From assembly GCA_022577435.1 (NCBI GenBank), contig JAKOON010000004.1, positions 4,921,001-4,985,000 of the forward strand: a stretch of DNA of 64,000 bases, in the 5' to 3' direction. Each line of letters starts with the position of its first letter. Position 1 is the stretch's first letter. This stretch comes from Embiotoca jacksoni. Taxonomy: Eukaryota; Chordata; Actinopteri; Embiotocidae. Position numbers and translations under genes: made by a program. Under the pieces are notes generated by a model that was not told where the DNA came from, searched no databases, and saw only the letters and a list, made by a program, of their open reading frames with translations. Positions 25,749-38,900 of this stretch are shown in pieces.

Positions 25749-28291
25749 ATGAACAACCATAAATGGAGCACTTTATTTCTGAAACCGAGAGGAAGGACGA
25801 GGATTATTCAGTGTATCTACGTGGTGGGCTTCCTGGTGAGTAAATACCTGAGACTTAGCAGTTGTCCTTTCAGCTGTCCCAGCGAGCTGTGCATTGTTAT
25901 GGAGACAGGCTTTCATAACTCGTGCAATTTAAATCATGTAAAAAAAATAATAATTTCGCATGGTTATTTTTCTTTTGCAAAAAAAAAAAATTGCAGTTAT
26001 TTTCAAGGTGTAAGCAGATGCTTAAAATGTAACAGTAAAAAAATAAAAGTCAAATTGAAAAAAATCAAGTTAAAAAAAATAATCTAAGAAATGTACTATT
26101 ATCATAGGTTTAAAAGGTCAGTGTGACGGTCACACTGACCTTTTAATGCCTGGCATACTTACCTGCAGAGAGGTAATAACCCTCCTGGACGTTAGTAAAC
26201 TTTGCATCCCCTAAAATGTGTTAAATCTTACTCTAAATCAGCAGATGCACAGCTGCTGTACAATGGAGAGGTTTTTTTTGGATTTTAAAACCTTTTCTGA
26301 GAGCATGGACAACAGGACGTGAATGTACTTAAGTACAAGGCCAGTATAGACTCAGCAGATACGATTATTGACACAGCACTATAGTAGTATTTCAAAATTT
26401 CTCTTGGAAGATAGCTCACACACACAACTCCTATCATCTAATGTACAAATGAGGTGTGTAGCTTGTAAAAAGCCGGAGGAAGTTTGTTTTAACACTGAGT
26501 GTATTGAGTGTCGCCTCTTCAAAGCACCACTGTCAGTACAATATGTTGTAAAGTGGACTGGTACTTCCTTGAATTTAAGGACATGCTGAAACCTGTTGAA
26601 TTATATTATAGGGAATATAACTGATAGGTACATGTTACAAAATAGAAATATTCGTAGTGTTATAAGAGCTGACCTACAGTCATGCTTCAGAGAACTCATT
26701 TTACATTTCAGCCTGCGTAGCTGGTGAAACAGTCATCTTAATTAAAAGTGACTAAAGGAATAAGTAGCTCAGGTTTTTTTGGCACAGCGAGAAGACACAA
26801 ACTGCTGGGGCAGTAGTGCTGCTGAAGGTTAAGCAATTTCTCTAATAGGTTGTGTTAGAACACTGTATGAGCTGCTGTGTGACTTCAATCAAGACTTTGG
26901 CAAGACCTGCTCTGATCTCAACAATGTAGAAAAACAGGATGAGCGATGACTTTCTTTTGCAGCTGAATCCATCCTCTAAACTGTCTGTGCTGATGACTGG
27001 ACACCGGTTTTACAATATGTATGGTATATGTGATCAAATCTTTTGGGCTCATTCCCTCTCCCCACTCACGTCCCTTGTTGTTTTCTGTAGGACTTGTTTG
27101 GGGTGAGCATGATCATCCCGCTGCTGAGCCATCATGTGAAGGCTCTTGGAGCAAGTCCCACTGTGGCTGGTATTGTAGGTAAGTTGTGTCCATAATATGT
27201 AGTAATCTATTTAAGTTATGTCGCTGATGTACTGAGGAGTCAGCCCTCAGAGTGACATAACAGTTAGTTAACGGATAATTAGTCTGCAAGCTGACAAGAC
27301 ATAAAAGTTTTTTTTTAAAATAACCAAATAATTGGACAGTAGCCGGTGTTAAAAGAACATAATCCTATGATTCAGAACTGCACTAAACACGTTGTCGGAT
27401 TCGCGGTGGAATTTTTAAAGAAGGATCAAATTGATGGAGCAGATATTTGTCTTTTTTATTAACGAACGTGATTAATAATGTGTATACACATTAATTAATC
27501 TGTTGACAAAAAAAGTCATTAAAGCCATTATTCAAGCAAAAATGTGCTTCGGATACACAAAACACAACCAAATACAAAAAAAGATACAAGTTATACAGAA
27601 CTAAATGGAACTAACTGACTTTATATGGCTGTTTCCTTTGTTTGCTTGGTTGTTGTTTTTTTTATGCATGAGTTTCCTCTGCTGTTTGGCCCACCATATA
27701 TTTAGACTCCTGGTTGGACAAGCACGGCAATTTGAAATTTCAGCTCAATTTCACTAGGAAGTGATGAAGAGATTTATTGATTGTAAAAATAATTATTCTC
27801 TGAGAATGACAAGCAATAACGCCCCATTATCCTGTGCTGTAATTGTTGTTATTTGTCTAGTTACACTTTACTGGAATGAAGTTAGATTTTAACTATATTT
27901 TAGCATTTTGTGTTGTTTAAGGAATAAAATAGTCTCTATAGTCAGTATCATCTTAACATTAGGTTCAGTGGATGTGAACACACATTGCATGTGCTTTATA
28001 TTTCAAACATGAAATAAAGCAAACATTAAACTGTTATAGGTTCTACATATGGGATCTTGCAGCTTTTCTCAAGCACGATAGTTGTAAGTATTGACTTTGT
28101 TTCTCTCTGACAAAATATGAACGTTGTGTCCATGTTCAACCCCCTGTTCAGTCTCTCCTGCTTGATAAGACACACTCCCACTAAGTTGGTCAAAATGGCT
28201 GCATTCCATGTCATCCCTGGTATTTCATGAAAACAATAAACACTGGCTGTTTTAGGTCAAATGTGGTCACACAATGCACCCAGTCTCCACA

Positions 28292-28361
<70 letters not shown>

Positions 28362-31300
28362 GACACATAACACACATAAGCTACTCGTAGTTAGCCACAG
28401 TTGCACATTCACTTATTTTTAAAAAAAATTTTTTTTACCATTTTTGCACCATTTGACACACCCATGACCAGACACTGGGAAGCCTTTGCTCTATCAATGA
28501 ACAAAACTTTGGTTGGCACGATGACAAATCAAAGCCTCGATGATTCAGAACCCAAAGTCCTCTCAACGGTCGGCGTGTCATCTGAAGTTTGAATCTCAGC
28601 TTTCCAAATCTTTTTCCTGCCTCACAGAGCTCCTGAAATTGGTTTAATTCTCGAGGGTCATGCGACAAATTAAAAGGATAAGGAGTCATCTGTTGGTTCC
28701 TGTATGCAGACCGGCTCGATCCTGATAAATGTAGGGATACGTCAACAGCTGGGTCACTATGAAAATCCCACCCGGGTACATCATGAACACGGCAAACTCA
28801 ATTGGCCCAAATTTCATTATTTCATTATTTCATCAGATGGTTGTGTGTGTGAAAGAGAAAGAGGGCGAGAATCTAATAAAGGCTTGTATAAGACCCTGAG
28901 ATCTGTAAAAAGAAAATGCAGGGTTTTTGAATATTTACTTCATTTTTGGAGTCATCTAAACTTTCAGATTAACATTCATATACTTTCAACATAAAACCAA
29001 AAAGAAAAATAGTTTTTCTTCTCTCAAAATCTGTCAGGCTTCTGCTTTTCTTTGTTTGTCTCCACTTGTTTTGTCTTTTGTGTTAGATCAATGAATAAGT
29101 GGGAAATTTAGCAATGAAACCTTTACAGATGTTTGTAGGAATACAGAAATATCTGTAATCTCATCTCTGAACATCTTTTAGATAATGGCAAATGTATTTT
29201 ATTTTCGGTTTCTGATTGTGTGTGGTCTCCTCTGTGTGACTGGCAGGGTAGCTGGAGTGATGTGGTGGGACGGCGGTACTCTCTGCTGACCTGTCTACTG
29301 CTGAGTGCTTTAGGCTACGGCCTTCTGGGGATGTCCACCAGCATCGCTTTGTTTGTCCTCGCACGGATTCCTGTAGGTAAGGTGGATGGCTGCGAAAGGA
29401 CATGTGGCAACCTCCAAGCCCAAAAGGGCTGGATGAAGGGTTTTTTTGGTCCCAGAGAGGATTAACAATGTTTCACAGATATACGGAAGTCTGCAGTGTA
29501 TACCTGACTTTGAGAAGGGGGATTTATCTTGGAAGTACAGGTTAAGACTGCAGTCAGTGTTACAGTTTTTCACATAATCTGCTGTGTTTACTGCACTCAG
29601 GGTGTTTTGATCCCTGAACAAATGCTCAGTCTTAACATACTAAATTATTGCATAATTACTGGTGAATTATTATAGAGGTAGCATTTTACTGCTATAGCCG
29701 GTCCAGGTGGAGCTAGTTCTATTTTATTTTTTATAATTCAGCAATGTAAAATTAACCTGGAGAGAAGATTGTTGCGAGAGCTGCCAGAAAATGTAGTGGG
29801 GTAAAAAGATGATTCTACCTAGCTTCTTTAGTATCAGGGTGGCCATGTTGGTTCATTGTCACAGTGTCATGGCTTCCTGGGACACATGAAGACAACAGAG
29901 CCGCTGTTATCAGGACAGTTTTTATAGCATAAAAGAAGTATATTGTTTCTAAATAAAGTTTTTTTTCTTCTCCAAATCTTCTACAGTCATCCTGTCTCCT
30001 GTATTTTCTTCACTTGCATTTTTTGCGAAATGAACTAACATGTATTCTCTATCTGTATAAAAAAAAAAAAAACAACTGGCTGTTAAATTACACAAAATGA
30101 AGAAAACTGTAGCGGTTCATTTAAATAACATTAAATAACAAAATGTTCATCTTTTTTCTTTAGAGGAGAGCGACCTGGACAAAAAGCCACTTTTTTTTTT
30201 TTTTTTTTTTTTTTTTTATTGTCAATGCGTTTTCTGTTTCAGGGCTGTTCAAGCACTCTCTGTCCATCTGCAGAGCCCTGATGTCTGACCTGGTGTCGGA
30301 GTCAGAGCGCCCTCTGGTGATGGGACACTTTAATGCAGCCTCCAGCGCAGGCTTCATCCTGGGTCCTGTTGTGGGCGGCTACCTCACTGAACATGAAGGA
30401 GGCTTTTATACCTCGTCTTTTACTTGTGCAGCCATCTTCCTTCTAAATGCTGGTAGGTCAGAAACTGAGAGATTTAACTGATTTCACAGATCCTATTTTT
30501 GAAATGTTTATCTGAACGTGTTTATCCTTCCAGGGTTGGTATGGATGCTTCCATGGAGTGAGACGCCTGCCCACCGTAATGGCACTAACTCCAGTAACAA
30601 CAGGAGTACAGGTTGTCGTGACAACCACTTTAGTAAGTCTGTACACAATGGTTCTCATGCAAATAGCGACCACCCGGTGTTGACGGCAGAGACTGAACCA
30701 GACTCCAGAGCTCCTGGGAAGAAAAGTGGTGGTCTCAGGTGGAGGGAGGTGTCTCTGCTCCAGCCTGCCTGGAGACAGCTGTCCTCCGTGGGCTCCAAGA
30801 TCCACATGGTGGCCTCCTCTGACATGTGGGACCTCTTCCTGGTGCGTCTTCTGATGGCCATAGCCATCATGCTCTACTACAGTAACTTCTCTCTGGCCAT
30901 GGAGGAGCGTTTCTCACTCAAACCGAAGGTGACAGGTTATCTGATCAGCTACAGCAGCACCCTGGGCGCCCTGGCCGGGTTCCTTGTGGGGCCGGTCACC
31001 CAGCTCTACGGGAACAACATGCCTGCTCTGCTGCTTCACTCCACCATCCTCACCTGTTCACTCATTTTCCTGTACGCTGCTGCGCCGAGTGTGTGGCAGG
31101 TGCTGCTCACCTCCACCTTCTTTGCAATTTCTACCACCATTGGACGGACATGCATCACAGACCTGGAGCTGCAGAGGGGAGGGGTCCAGGCCAGCGGGAC
31201 TCTGATTGGAGCCGGGCAGTCGGTTACAGCTGTAGGTCGAATCCTGGCCCCGCTTCTCTCTGGTCTGGCCCAGGAGTTCAGCCCCTGCGGCCCCCCCAGT

Positions 31301-31396
31301 CTGGGGGTGCTGCTGGCGCTAGCAGCTGTTGGTTTACTGCTCATCAGAATCCCCAAATGGGACAGGAGAGGCATGACAAAGACGGCCAAACTCTGA
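25749..31396 (+). CDS. mfsd9: Major facilitator superfamily domain-containing protein 9
   Basis: Six coding exons: 25749-25835, 27091-27178, 28040-28083, 29247-29376, 30243-30452 and 30534-31396. All have canonical GT-AG borders and consistent phases, giving 473 aa (human 474). An in-frame TAG at 25722-25724 fixes the start. The protein is an MFS carrier, probably of 12 helices. Helix 1 is LVGFL-like and continues into DLFGVSMIIPLLSHHV. MFS motif A is GSWSDVVGRR at residues 74-83, and a motif C-like GFILGPVVGGYL lies in exon 5. A hydrophilic loop at about 190-250 separates the two six-helix halves. MFSD9 is an orphan transporter related to tetracycline-type MFS proteins; its substrate is not established. 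Candidate AATAAA signals follow at 32220 and 32301. The last exon carries the whole C-terminal half. Confidence 0.95.
26110..26146. repeat. Perfect 37-bp palindrome in mfsd9 intron 1
   Basis: Two perfect 18-bp arms (26110-26127 and 26129-26146) flank a single G at 26128. Each arm carries one nuclear-receptor half-site: AGGTCA at 26115-26120 and TGACCT at 26136-26141, 15 bp apart. The core reads GTGACGGTCAC. It could be a protein-binding site, a hairpin in the pre-mRNA, or a trace of a foldback element. Confidence 0.95.
28296..28357. repeat. (CA)n microsatellite in mfsd9 intron 3
   Basis: About 60 bp of uninterrupted CA dinucleotides within the third mfsd9 intron, well away from splice sites. 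Confidence 0.97.
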
Positions 31397-32219
31397 CAGT
31401 AACTCAATCAATAAATATCCACCACTCGGAAAGTGCTCTTATTTGCAGGAGGGTGAGCAGCAGGCTCAGAGTCGGAACAGTGTTTCCCACCCAAGCGTGT
31501 TTTTTAACGGGATGCCTCCGTACTTGTAGATGTGACGACATCACAGGGTGAAAGTGGCACATGACCACCAGCGCTGCAGTCCTTCTCTCAGGAACAGCGG
31601 AGTCAAAAACCAAGTGCAGCGTTGAGATGAGGACAAGGCTGCAGAGTTGAATGTGCTTCCCAATATGCTGAAGTTCGATCAGAGACATGCTCCTCGTCTT
31701 GGCACAAAACCACTTGTGACCACTTGATTGGCAACAACGTACGCTTTGTTTTTAATGTAATTCTGTAACCACTACGTAGTCAAAAATCCTTTAAGTTACT
31801 TAATGTAGGTCTACTGATGATACACTTCAAGACTGAAGAACCCCTAGTGCTTCACTAAAGTACAGGAAGAGAAAGGTGATACTCATGAGACTTCAGATTC
31901 ATATTGACAAAAAGAAATGAAACTGTGTGGAAACTGGAGTGCGGGACAACAAGGCAGATTGTGGTGCTTCTGGATGTCAGTTTTACACATTTTATCTCAA
32001 TGCCAGTCGTTTCATCTAAAGCATTACATCAGAAATGGTTCCTGTGGTGGTATAAGCGATGGTTTGCTCACGTTTCTGAATCATAGATTTTACATTTGTA
32101 GAGATTTGTTAATTTATCTTAAGAGATGTTTAAAAGTATACTTACAGAAGTAATTCACTGTTTTGTTTTTTTGTTTTTTAAGTTTTGTTTCAACTGTGTT
32201 CTGAGCACCTCTGCTGTTT

Positions 32220-32306
32220 AATAAACCAAACACCACCTGGAAAAGAAGGAAAATGTGCCTGAATCCTCACATGCCTGAATAATGTCAAAAAGTTGCAAGG
32301 AATAAA
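32220..32306 (+). promoter_or_regulatory. mfsd9: Candidate mfsd9 poly(A) signals
   Basis: Two AATAAA hexamers, at 32220-32225 and 32301-32306. The second is followed by GT-rich sequence (GGTTTGTATC, then TCTGGTGTTTTT), the usual downstream element, and is the better candidate. Confidence 0.55.
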
Positions 32307-32713
32307 CAACGGTTTGTATCTTTATGAGTCTCTGGTGTTTTTAATTGTAAATGAAACACTGAAATCAGTGCTTCAGTATCTATAAATACATACAACAATA
32401 ATATTCTCTTCTTCTTTCGATGGGCCCTTTATGTGGTGGAAACCAGAATACTTGATGACAGCTTTCAAAGACATAAAAAAATTATTTCAGAAAAGGAAAA
32501 AGAATAATGTGGACCAGAGGGTCCATTAGTGTCACAGACATTCAAAAAGTCCCCTGTACATCCCACGAGTTCTTTGTGCTGCACGCCAATGGCCTGTATA
32601 CAAAAGTTGTATCCTCAATCGGACAACTGTCACACATGACAGGAAATAAAACACAGAAAACTAGAATATTTACATGTAGGGAACAAAAAAAATTACAAAA
32701 ACAATAAAATAGT

Positions 32714-32719
32714 TTTATT
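32714..32719 (-). promoter_or_regulatory. slc9a2: Candidate slc9a2 poly(A) signal
   Basis: AATAAA on the minus strand about 240 nt past the slc9a2 stop codon. Another gene's 3' end faces it from the left. Confidence 0.5.
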
Positions 32720-32960
32720 TACATCCCTTTCAATTCTTAAAAAGGAAAATAGAAAAGTATTTAAAATCTAATTCATATGAATAGTTTAAATAGATCCACA
32801 GTTCATATACAGTACCTTCATTTAGTGGACTGTGCTTCTGATGTGCCTGACTCCTCTGTCACCTCCAGTGTTAACATACTTGACCTTACAGTTGTATGGA
32901 GAGATCTGCAGAGACTCTGTTTGTCGCAGTCCAGCTGCCGCTGAAAGCCCAAGATCACTT

Positions 32961-35900
32961 TTACTTGTTCGGGTTCCACTGAGGCCGCCTGAGCAGAGGG
33001 TTTCGAGTTGCGTTGTCTCCGGGTTCAGCAGCCCAGGCTGGAGATGGAGATGGAGACGAAGGCTGCGGCCGCTGCTCCTCCTCTTCCTCCTCTTCTGCTT
33101 CATTATAGTTATTTCTTAGGTTATCCTGCGAGCTGTTGTTGTTGTCAGCAGAGGAGTTTAGGTGACGACGAGCAGCGGGAACACGAGAATCACTGTAGGA
33201 GGAGTTTGTTCTGGACACGCCGTGGCCCGACCTGCCGCTCTCACTGCTGTCCTCATTAAGAACATCAACAGAGGGAGCTTCTTTTAGAGTGTCCAGCCTG
33301 CGAAGAGGCATCGCGGCGCTGGAGGAGGAGCGAGAGGGCTTGCTGAACCGAGAGCGTCGAGAGGGATAGGCGACCTCTGACATGGTCTCATGATCATCTG
33401 GGGCAGGTGGAGAAAATAGACAAATAATAAAGAACTGATTGAAACTGAATCACGCAATCATCTCATTTTAACAACACTTAAAGGTCTTATCAATCTTATC
33501 AGTGGAAAGAGATTTTGACCTAAACCTGCTCAACTGTGCAACATTATTTAAAGTTTAAAGTGATGCCAAATGTCAGGTTGAATTTTGTAGGAAAATGTAC
33601 AAACTGATTACAGTTCTGACATTTTTAAGACTCAGATGCAACTTTGAGTTAAATGCTAACATCAGCATGCTTGCACGCTCACAGTGAAAATGCTAACATG
33701 GGGATTTTCAGCAAATCTCATATTTACCATGTTCACCATCTTAGTTTAGTGCATTAGCATGCTAATATTTTCTTATTAATACCCATCACAAAGTACATCT
33801 AAGGATGATGTAATTCATTTCACAGGTATTTTCTCCAAGAAATAGACAAAGTAAATTTTTCTTCACCTGATGGCAATTCCTGAAATATTTTACTCAATAT
33901 GTAAGTGAGACAAAAAGTTAGCAGATCACAACAGACTGGTGATTGATTTGATCAGTGGAAGGGACGCCCTGTCTGTGATTGGTTGTTACATATTGAACAG
34001 GTTAAGGTTAGGGTTTAGTTACAGGGTTTGAGACAAGTTGATTCACAGTTAGACAACTAATCACAGCTGCGTAGAGTTTAGAGCATGCTTCCATCCGACT
34101 GATCCAATCTAGCACCACCCATCACCGAAGAGCATAGGCCTCATTACACTACGAACAGAAATGTTTGTAATCATTTTCTTGGAAATCAATCCAGTAGTTG
34201 CTGAGATAATTCAGTCTGAACCAAAGCAGCAGACCCAAGTTTTCGGTTTGAGTATCGTATGATACACCTGGGTTAGTTCCTTTGACCGAAAAGGGCTGTG
34301 AGATATCGCAAGCATCTTTTAAAGAAGCCAACAAAAGGGATAGTATGTGTTTCAGAAGCTTACCTGCAGTGCTCGGCATCACAGGAGGAAATTTGGAGTC
34401 CAGACTCTTTCCAGCAGGAAGAGAGAAGTACTTGTGCGATTTAGGCACCATCTGAGAATAACGATGAAGCAGTTGAATGAAAACAGATGGAATAAAGACA
34501 TTTAACTTCATGTTTGATTTGGAATACTTTAACCTCAGTAGAGTCAGGAGATAATTAACCTGCTTCTCACGAGGCTTAATTTGACTTTGACATACCCACA
34601 ATACTTTTAACTGAGAGTCTGACAATGTAAGTAGCGAGACTCATTGAACACCTGAAGTAAACACCAGCCACAGTTCATGTTTTCCTGCTTACCGATGACT
34701 GAAAGCTGCCAGGTCGGAGGCTTCGACGGATGCTGCTGTGTCGTCTGATCAGAATCTCTCTGTTTTGACTGTCGTTGGGCAGAGCATGCTTACTGGTGTA
34801 CGCCACAGTCTGAGTAAAAAAAAAAAAGGCGCAAGACACAATGTTACACACAGTAGCAGCCTGCACAGTATAGACTGCTGATGAACAATTTAAAATCAAA
34901 GATTCCTCCATCCTGGCATTGGTGTAACTTTAATAAATCCACATTACTTCAACCTTAATGTCCCCTGGAGACAACAAAGGTTCAGATAAATAGACAATTT
35001 AACTGCTTTGAGAGGACACCGCATTCTTTAAAAGGCTCAGATTACTCAACCAAAACTGGCCACACCTGTTTCACCAACAAGGACAGGTGTCTATGTTTGG
35101 ACTTCCCAAACTTCAAAACATATTTCAGCAGTGGGTACAGCAAACCCAACACTGTCTCCATTAGTCAGACCTAAAACAAACACAACTGCCTTTCAAACTC
35201 TCTAAAGGTTGGCATTGTTCTTTAGAGAGCGGCCTCATGACAACAAAAACCTCCAGTCTATTAAGAGGTCGACACTGTATTACAATTCGCTTTTTTTTTT
35301 AATCTAATATAGTGTCAGGTACATAAAAAAAATACTTCAAGTCACTTTGTTGTTTAATAATTTCAAAGTGATACCAGTCTAAATAGGTCACGCTTCACCA
35401 GTTTGGCTCATGAGGTGCTCATGTACAACACAGTAGGTGACACAGGGTTTGCGTGAAGGACAGAACTGTAAATATGTGAAGAAAGACTTGAGAAGAGAAG
35501 TCATTGAGATAATAAGGTAAGGTGTCGACCCGACACAGAAGCACATGCTCCGTATCTGTCGACACATCACAGTGTCTCTGTGGGCCTTTCTAAAGGTTGA
35601 CGTCATGTCACTAATGTAAAGTACATTAGCCTGTGGCTATGCAAAACAGCACGTTCAGAGTTTCAAACCCGGATATTTACGATGAGTACATTTCTCTTTT
35701 GGCTCGCATCAGGATGAAAATAACACTTTGCTGATTAAAAACATTCTTGAGATTTTTATGTCAAATTATTTGGTGTTGTGCTTTTTTGAAATTGTTACAG
35801 ACTTTTCATGTAAAATTCTAAGTGCTGCAAATGGCTTCATTGTCAGAAGTTGGACACATTTTCAGGATCACACTTTGGCTGTCCATGGTGAACCAATTAA

Positions 35901-38900
35901 GGCAAAACAAACACAACTTTACATTTCACTAGCTGCTGAACGTTTCCACAACAACATTTAAAATGCAAATGCATAAAAGCTGGTAGTAGTTGCTGACTCA
36001 CACAGAGCCTATTAAGGGCAAAGTGGTTGTAGCTTTTATGTATAGTTCATGTTTGCGGTGTGGCGATAACTGCTGCATCAGTGATTGAAGTACTGAGATC
36101 CTTCACTTAAGTGCCAGTTCATTAATGTCAAAGTATATAAGTTAAAGGGTTGCATTCAATATCCTACTTATTTGAAGTACGGAAGTGTTATCAACAGGAT
36201 GTATTTAAAGAATCAAAAGTAAAAATATATTTATTTTTTTATTGTAAAAGGATCCTGTGACTGATATATATAGATATATCAGATATATATCTATATATAT
36301 ATAGATATATATAGATATCTATATATATATTGTATATATATTGTAGGGGTCAGGGACCCTCCAGAGGGGTCATATGGTCAATATGAGGGGTTATAAGATG
36401 ACTAAAGGGACACGGAAGAAGAAAAAACTAACTTTTCTTGCCAAGATTTTAAAATATTTGTAGGATTTTTTTTTTTTAACTAAAATCCTGAATAATTTTA
36501 TTTCAAAGTACCTCAAACAATTATTGAAATGAGCCTGTGTGAGAAGTTATAAACCACTGGTTTAATATTTAATAATAGATTGTATTTCATTGGCTTTTTG
36601 TGTTTTTATGTGAGATCACATAAGTGTACTGGAGTACAAAGTACAGTATTACCCTCTGAACTGTAGTGAAGGGAAAATGCAAACTACGGTAAATACAAAT
36701 GACTCACAACTGTACTTAAGTGCAATACTGGAATAAATCGTGAGTAAATCTGTGATAACTGTCCACCATATATATGATGAAGGAAAAAAAGCAGCATGGT
36801 GAACACACAACTACAGTATTATCCTCTCACCCGTTGCCTGATCTTGTACATGTTCTTGGACAGGATGTTGTGCATGTTCCTCAGGTCGGCAGCCATGAAC
36901 TTCTTAGGTTTAGCAGAGTTTTTCTTTTCCTCGCTAAAAAACAAAATCAGATATTGAACAGAAAACAATTTGTTAAGTTACAGACAATAGTGATGTTGTG
37001 TGATGGTCAGAGTAACCCAGAGACAAAATTAAGGTTTCATACTAGAGAGAGACGATGGACGGAGCGGCGCTGAGGTCTCCAGATATGTTGTCCAGGAGCT
37101 CCATTGCATTCTGCAGCTCGAGCTTCTTGTACAGCGACACAATACTGGACTCAGCCCGGCTGTCTCTGATGAGGATCCTACGCAGGATTCGATTGTTGAA
37201 CTTCATGAACCTGACATAAGAAGAAAGAGGATTACATCAATCAAGTTTGTGTGAAATACAGGTTTTTGCTGTAGCACCATCTGATGTCCTCAAACCTTAG
37301 TATGCAGTTACAATGCAGTCAGAAAATATGACAGCAGTGACACACTGTACTTCATCAAGTTGGATTTAAACTAGTCAATAGTCATGATGTTTGAGACAAT
37401 GATTATCAGGGCAAAGGACTCGGCCAGCATAAAAGAAAATTCTTATAATCATAAAAAAAAAAAAAAATAGATTTGTCAATCTCTCAATACTTTTGTAACC
37501 TGTCTGTGGCCCTCTGCCCCACTGGAAGAGACAAATCTGTCTGTGAATATTAGAAATAAGTTTGTTGTTTGTTGATTTCCACTTAAACATAAGAATGCTA
37601 TCATAATGTTAATTGTGTTCATATTTTGGTAGAACAAGTAGTAAAATTTGATTTTGGTTATAGTTAGTGTGATGTGTAAATTCACTTTGTTACTGCACAC
37701 ATGCAGTTATGGAAATCATGTGACTGGTACGAGGAAGAAGTTTAGAGGTTTAGACAGGGATTTGTCTAAAATGACCGTACAACGAACAACTTTTTTTTTT
37801 TTATAGTAGACAGGTTGGATATTTGTTGTTTTCCTTTTCCTTAGAGAGAAGCTCAGAGGGATGTACAAAAACAGGTGGAAATATTTTGAGATATATGGAT
37901 AAATAATAAAAAACCCATAACGGATCTTTTCTTTTGGACATTTAAGTTGTTGCAACAATATTGACTGTTGGACTAAGAGTCAAAACTATGAATCTGCTTG
38001 CCTAAAGTCTAAAGGATTGATGGATTTGGCCTTACACACTCTCCCATTCATTTCTACTGAAGTTAATCTATAAAAACAGTTGTTTGCATTTTAAATGGAT
38101 TGTTTGACAATAAGAAAACAATAGTATCACCAGCTTTACCATTTGAAGTGCTGGGCATGGTTCGGCGTGACTGACAAAAAATATTAACATTTTAAGTAAA
38201 AAGAATGATGAAATAAATATTATTTCAAAGTTATAAAGACACCATAGCTGAAGGAATAGAGTAGCCACAGAGATCTATGATTTTACCAGGAGCGGTTAGT
38301 GTGTGTAGCAGGTAACTATGCATCACTAACTCTTGTGAATACTAAAATATTGTAATAAGCTGCATCAATGCAAAGAAACTAAAACTTTGAATTAAATTTC
38401 ACTTTGACAACATCTGTGAGATAGAAACTGGTTGGCATGTAAAACAGTCAGAAGAAGAAATGTGGAAATCTCTAAGTAAAACATTTTAGAGCTTTAGGGG
38501 GAAAAAAAACATCAGAGCTACTGTTGACTGCGCAAGCTGAACATGACACCCACGTCTGATTAGCTGTCAACATTCCCACACAGTCTCCACGTGAACAATA
38601 GCATTGTAAAACAAAACCTCAAAGGAGGACACTCAGAGCAGGTAAATTAAAACCACCATTTCCCTTCCAGTTCCACTGCAGGCGTTTCCTCTTTAGTTTT
38701 GTTGATAGTATGTTCGATATGCAGTGAAAAATATGTGCAGTTTGTTGACTGACAACATATTATATTGTCATGGCGACTTTTTGTTGAGCACAATAAGTAG
38801 AGCGAGAAAAGAGAAAGTTCTTACTTGTCCTTCCAGTAGAAGTGGCTCCACTGTCCACAGAGATCCTCTATGCCCGCTATGGTGTGCTCCATGAGCTGAG

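Larger units (their letters stand above)
31397..32960. other. Convergent 3' region of mfsd9 and slc9a2
   Basis: Both genes end here on opposite strands. The mfsd9 3' UTR probably runs from 31397 to about 32330, and the slc9a2 3' UTR from 32960 down to about 32690. No coding exon was recognised between them. Confidence 0.6.

Noticed and set aside
28296..28357. CRISPR-like regular repeat
   Set aside because: Dinucleotide microsatellite without spacers, in a vertebrate genome.
31093..31551. 152-codon plus-strand ORF
   Set aside because: Out-of-frame shadow of the last mfsd9 exon.
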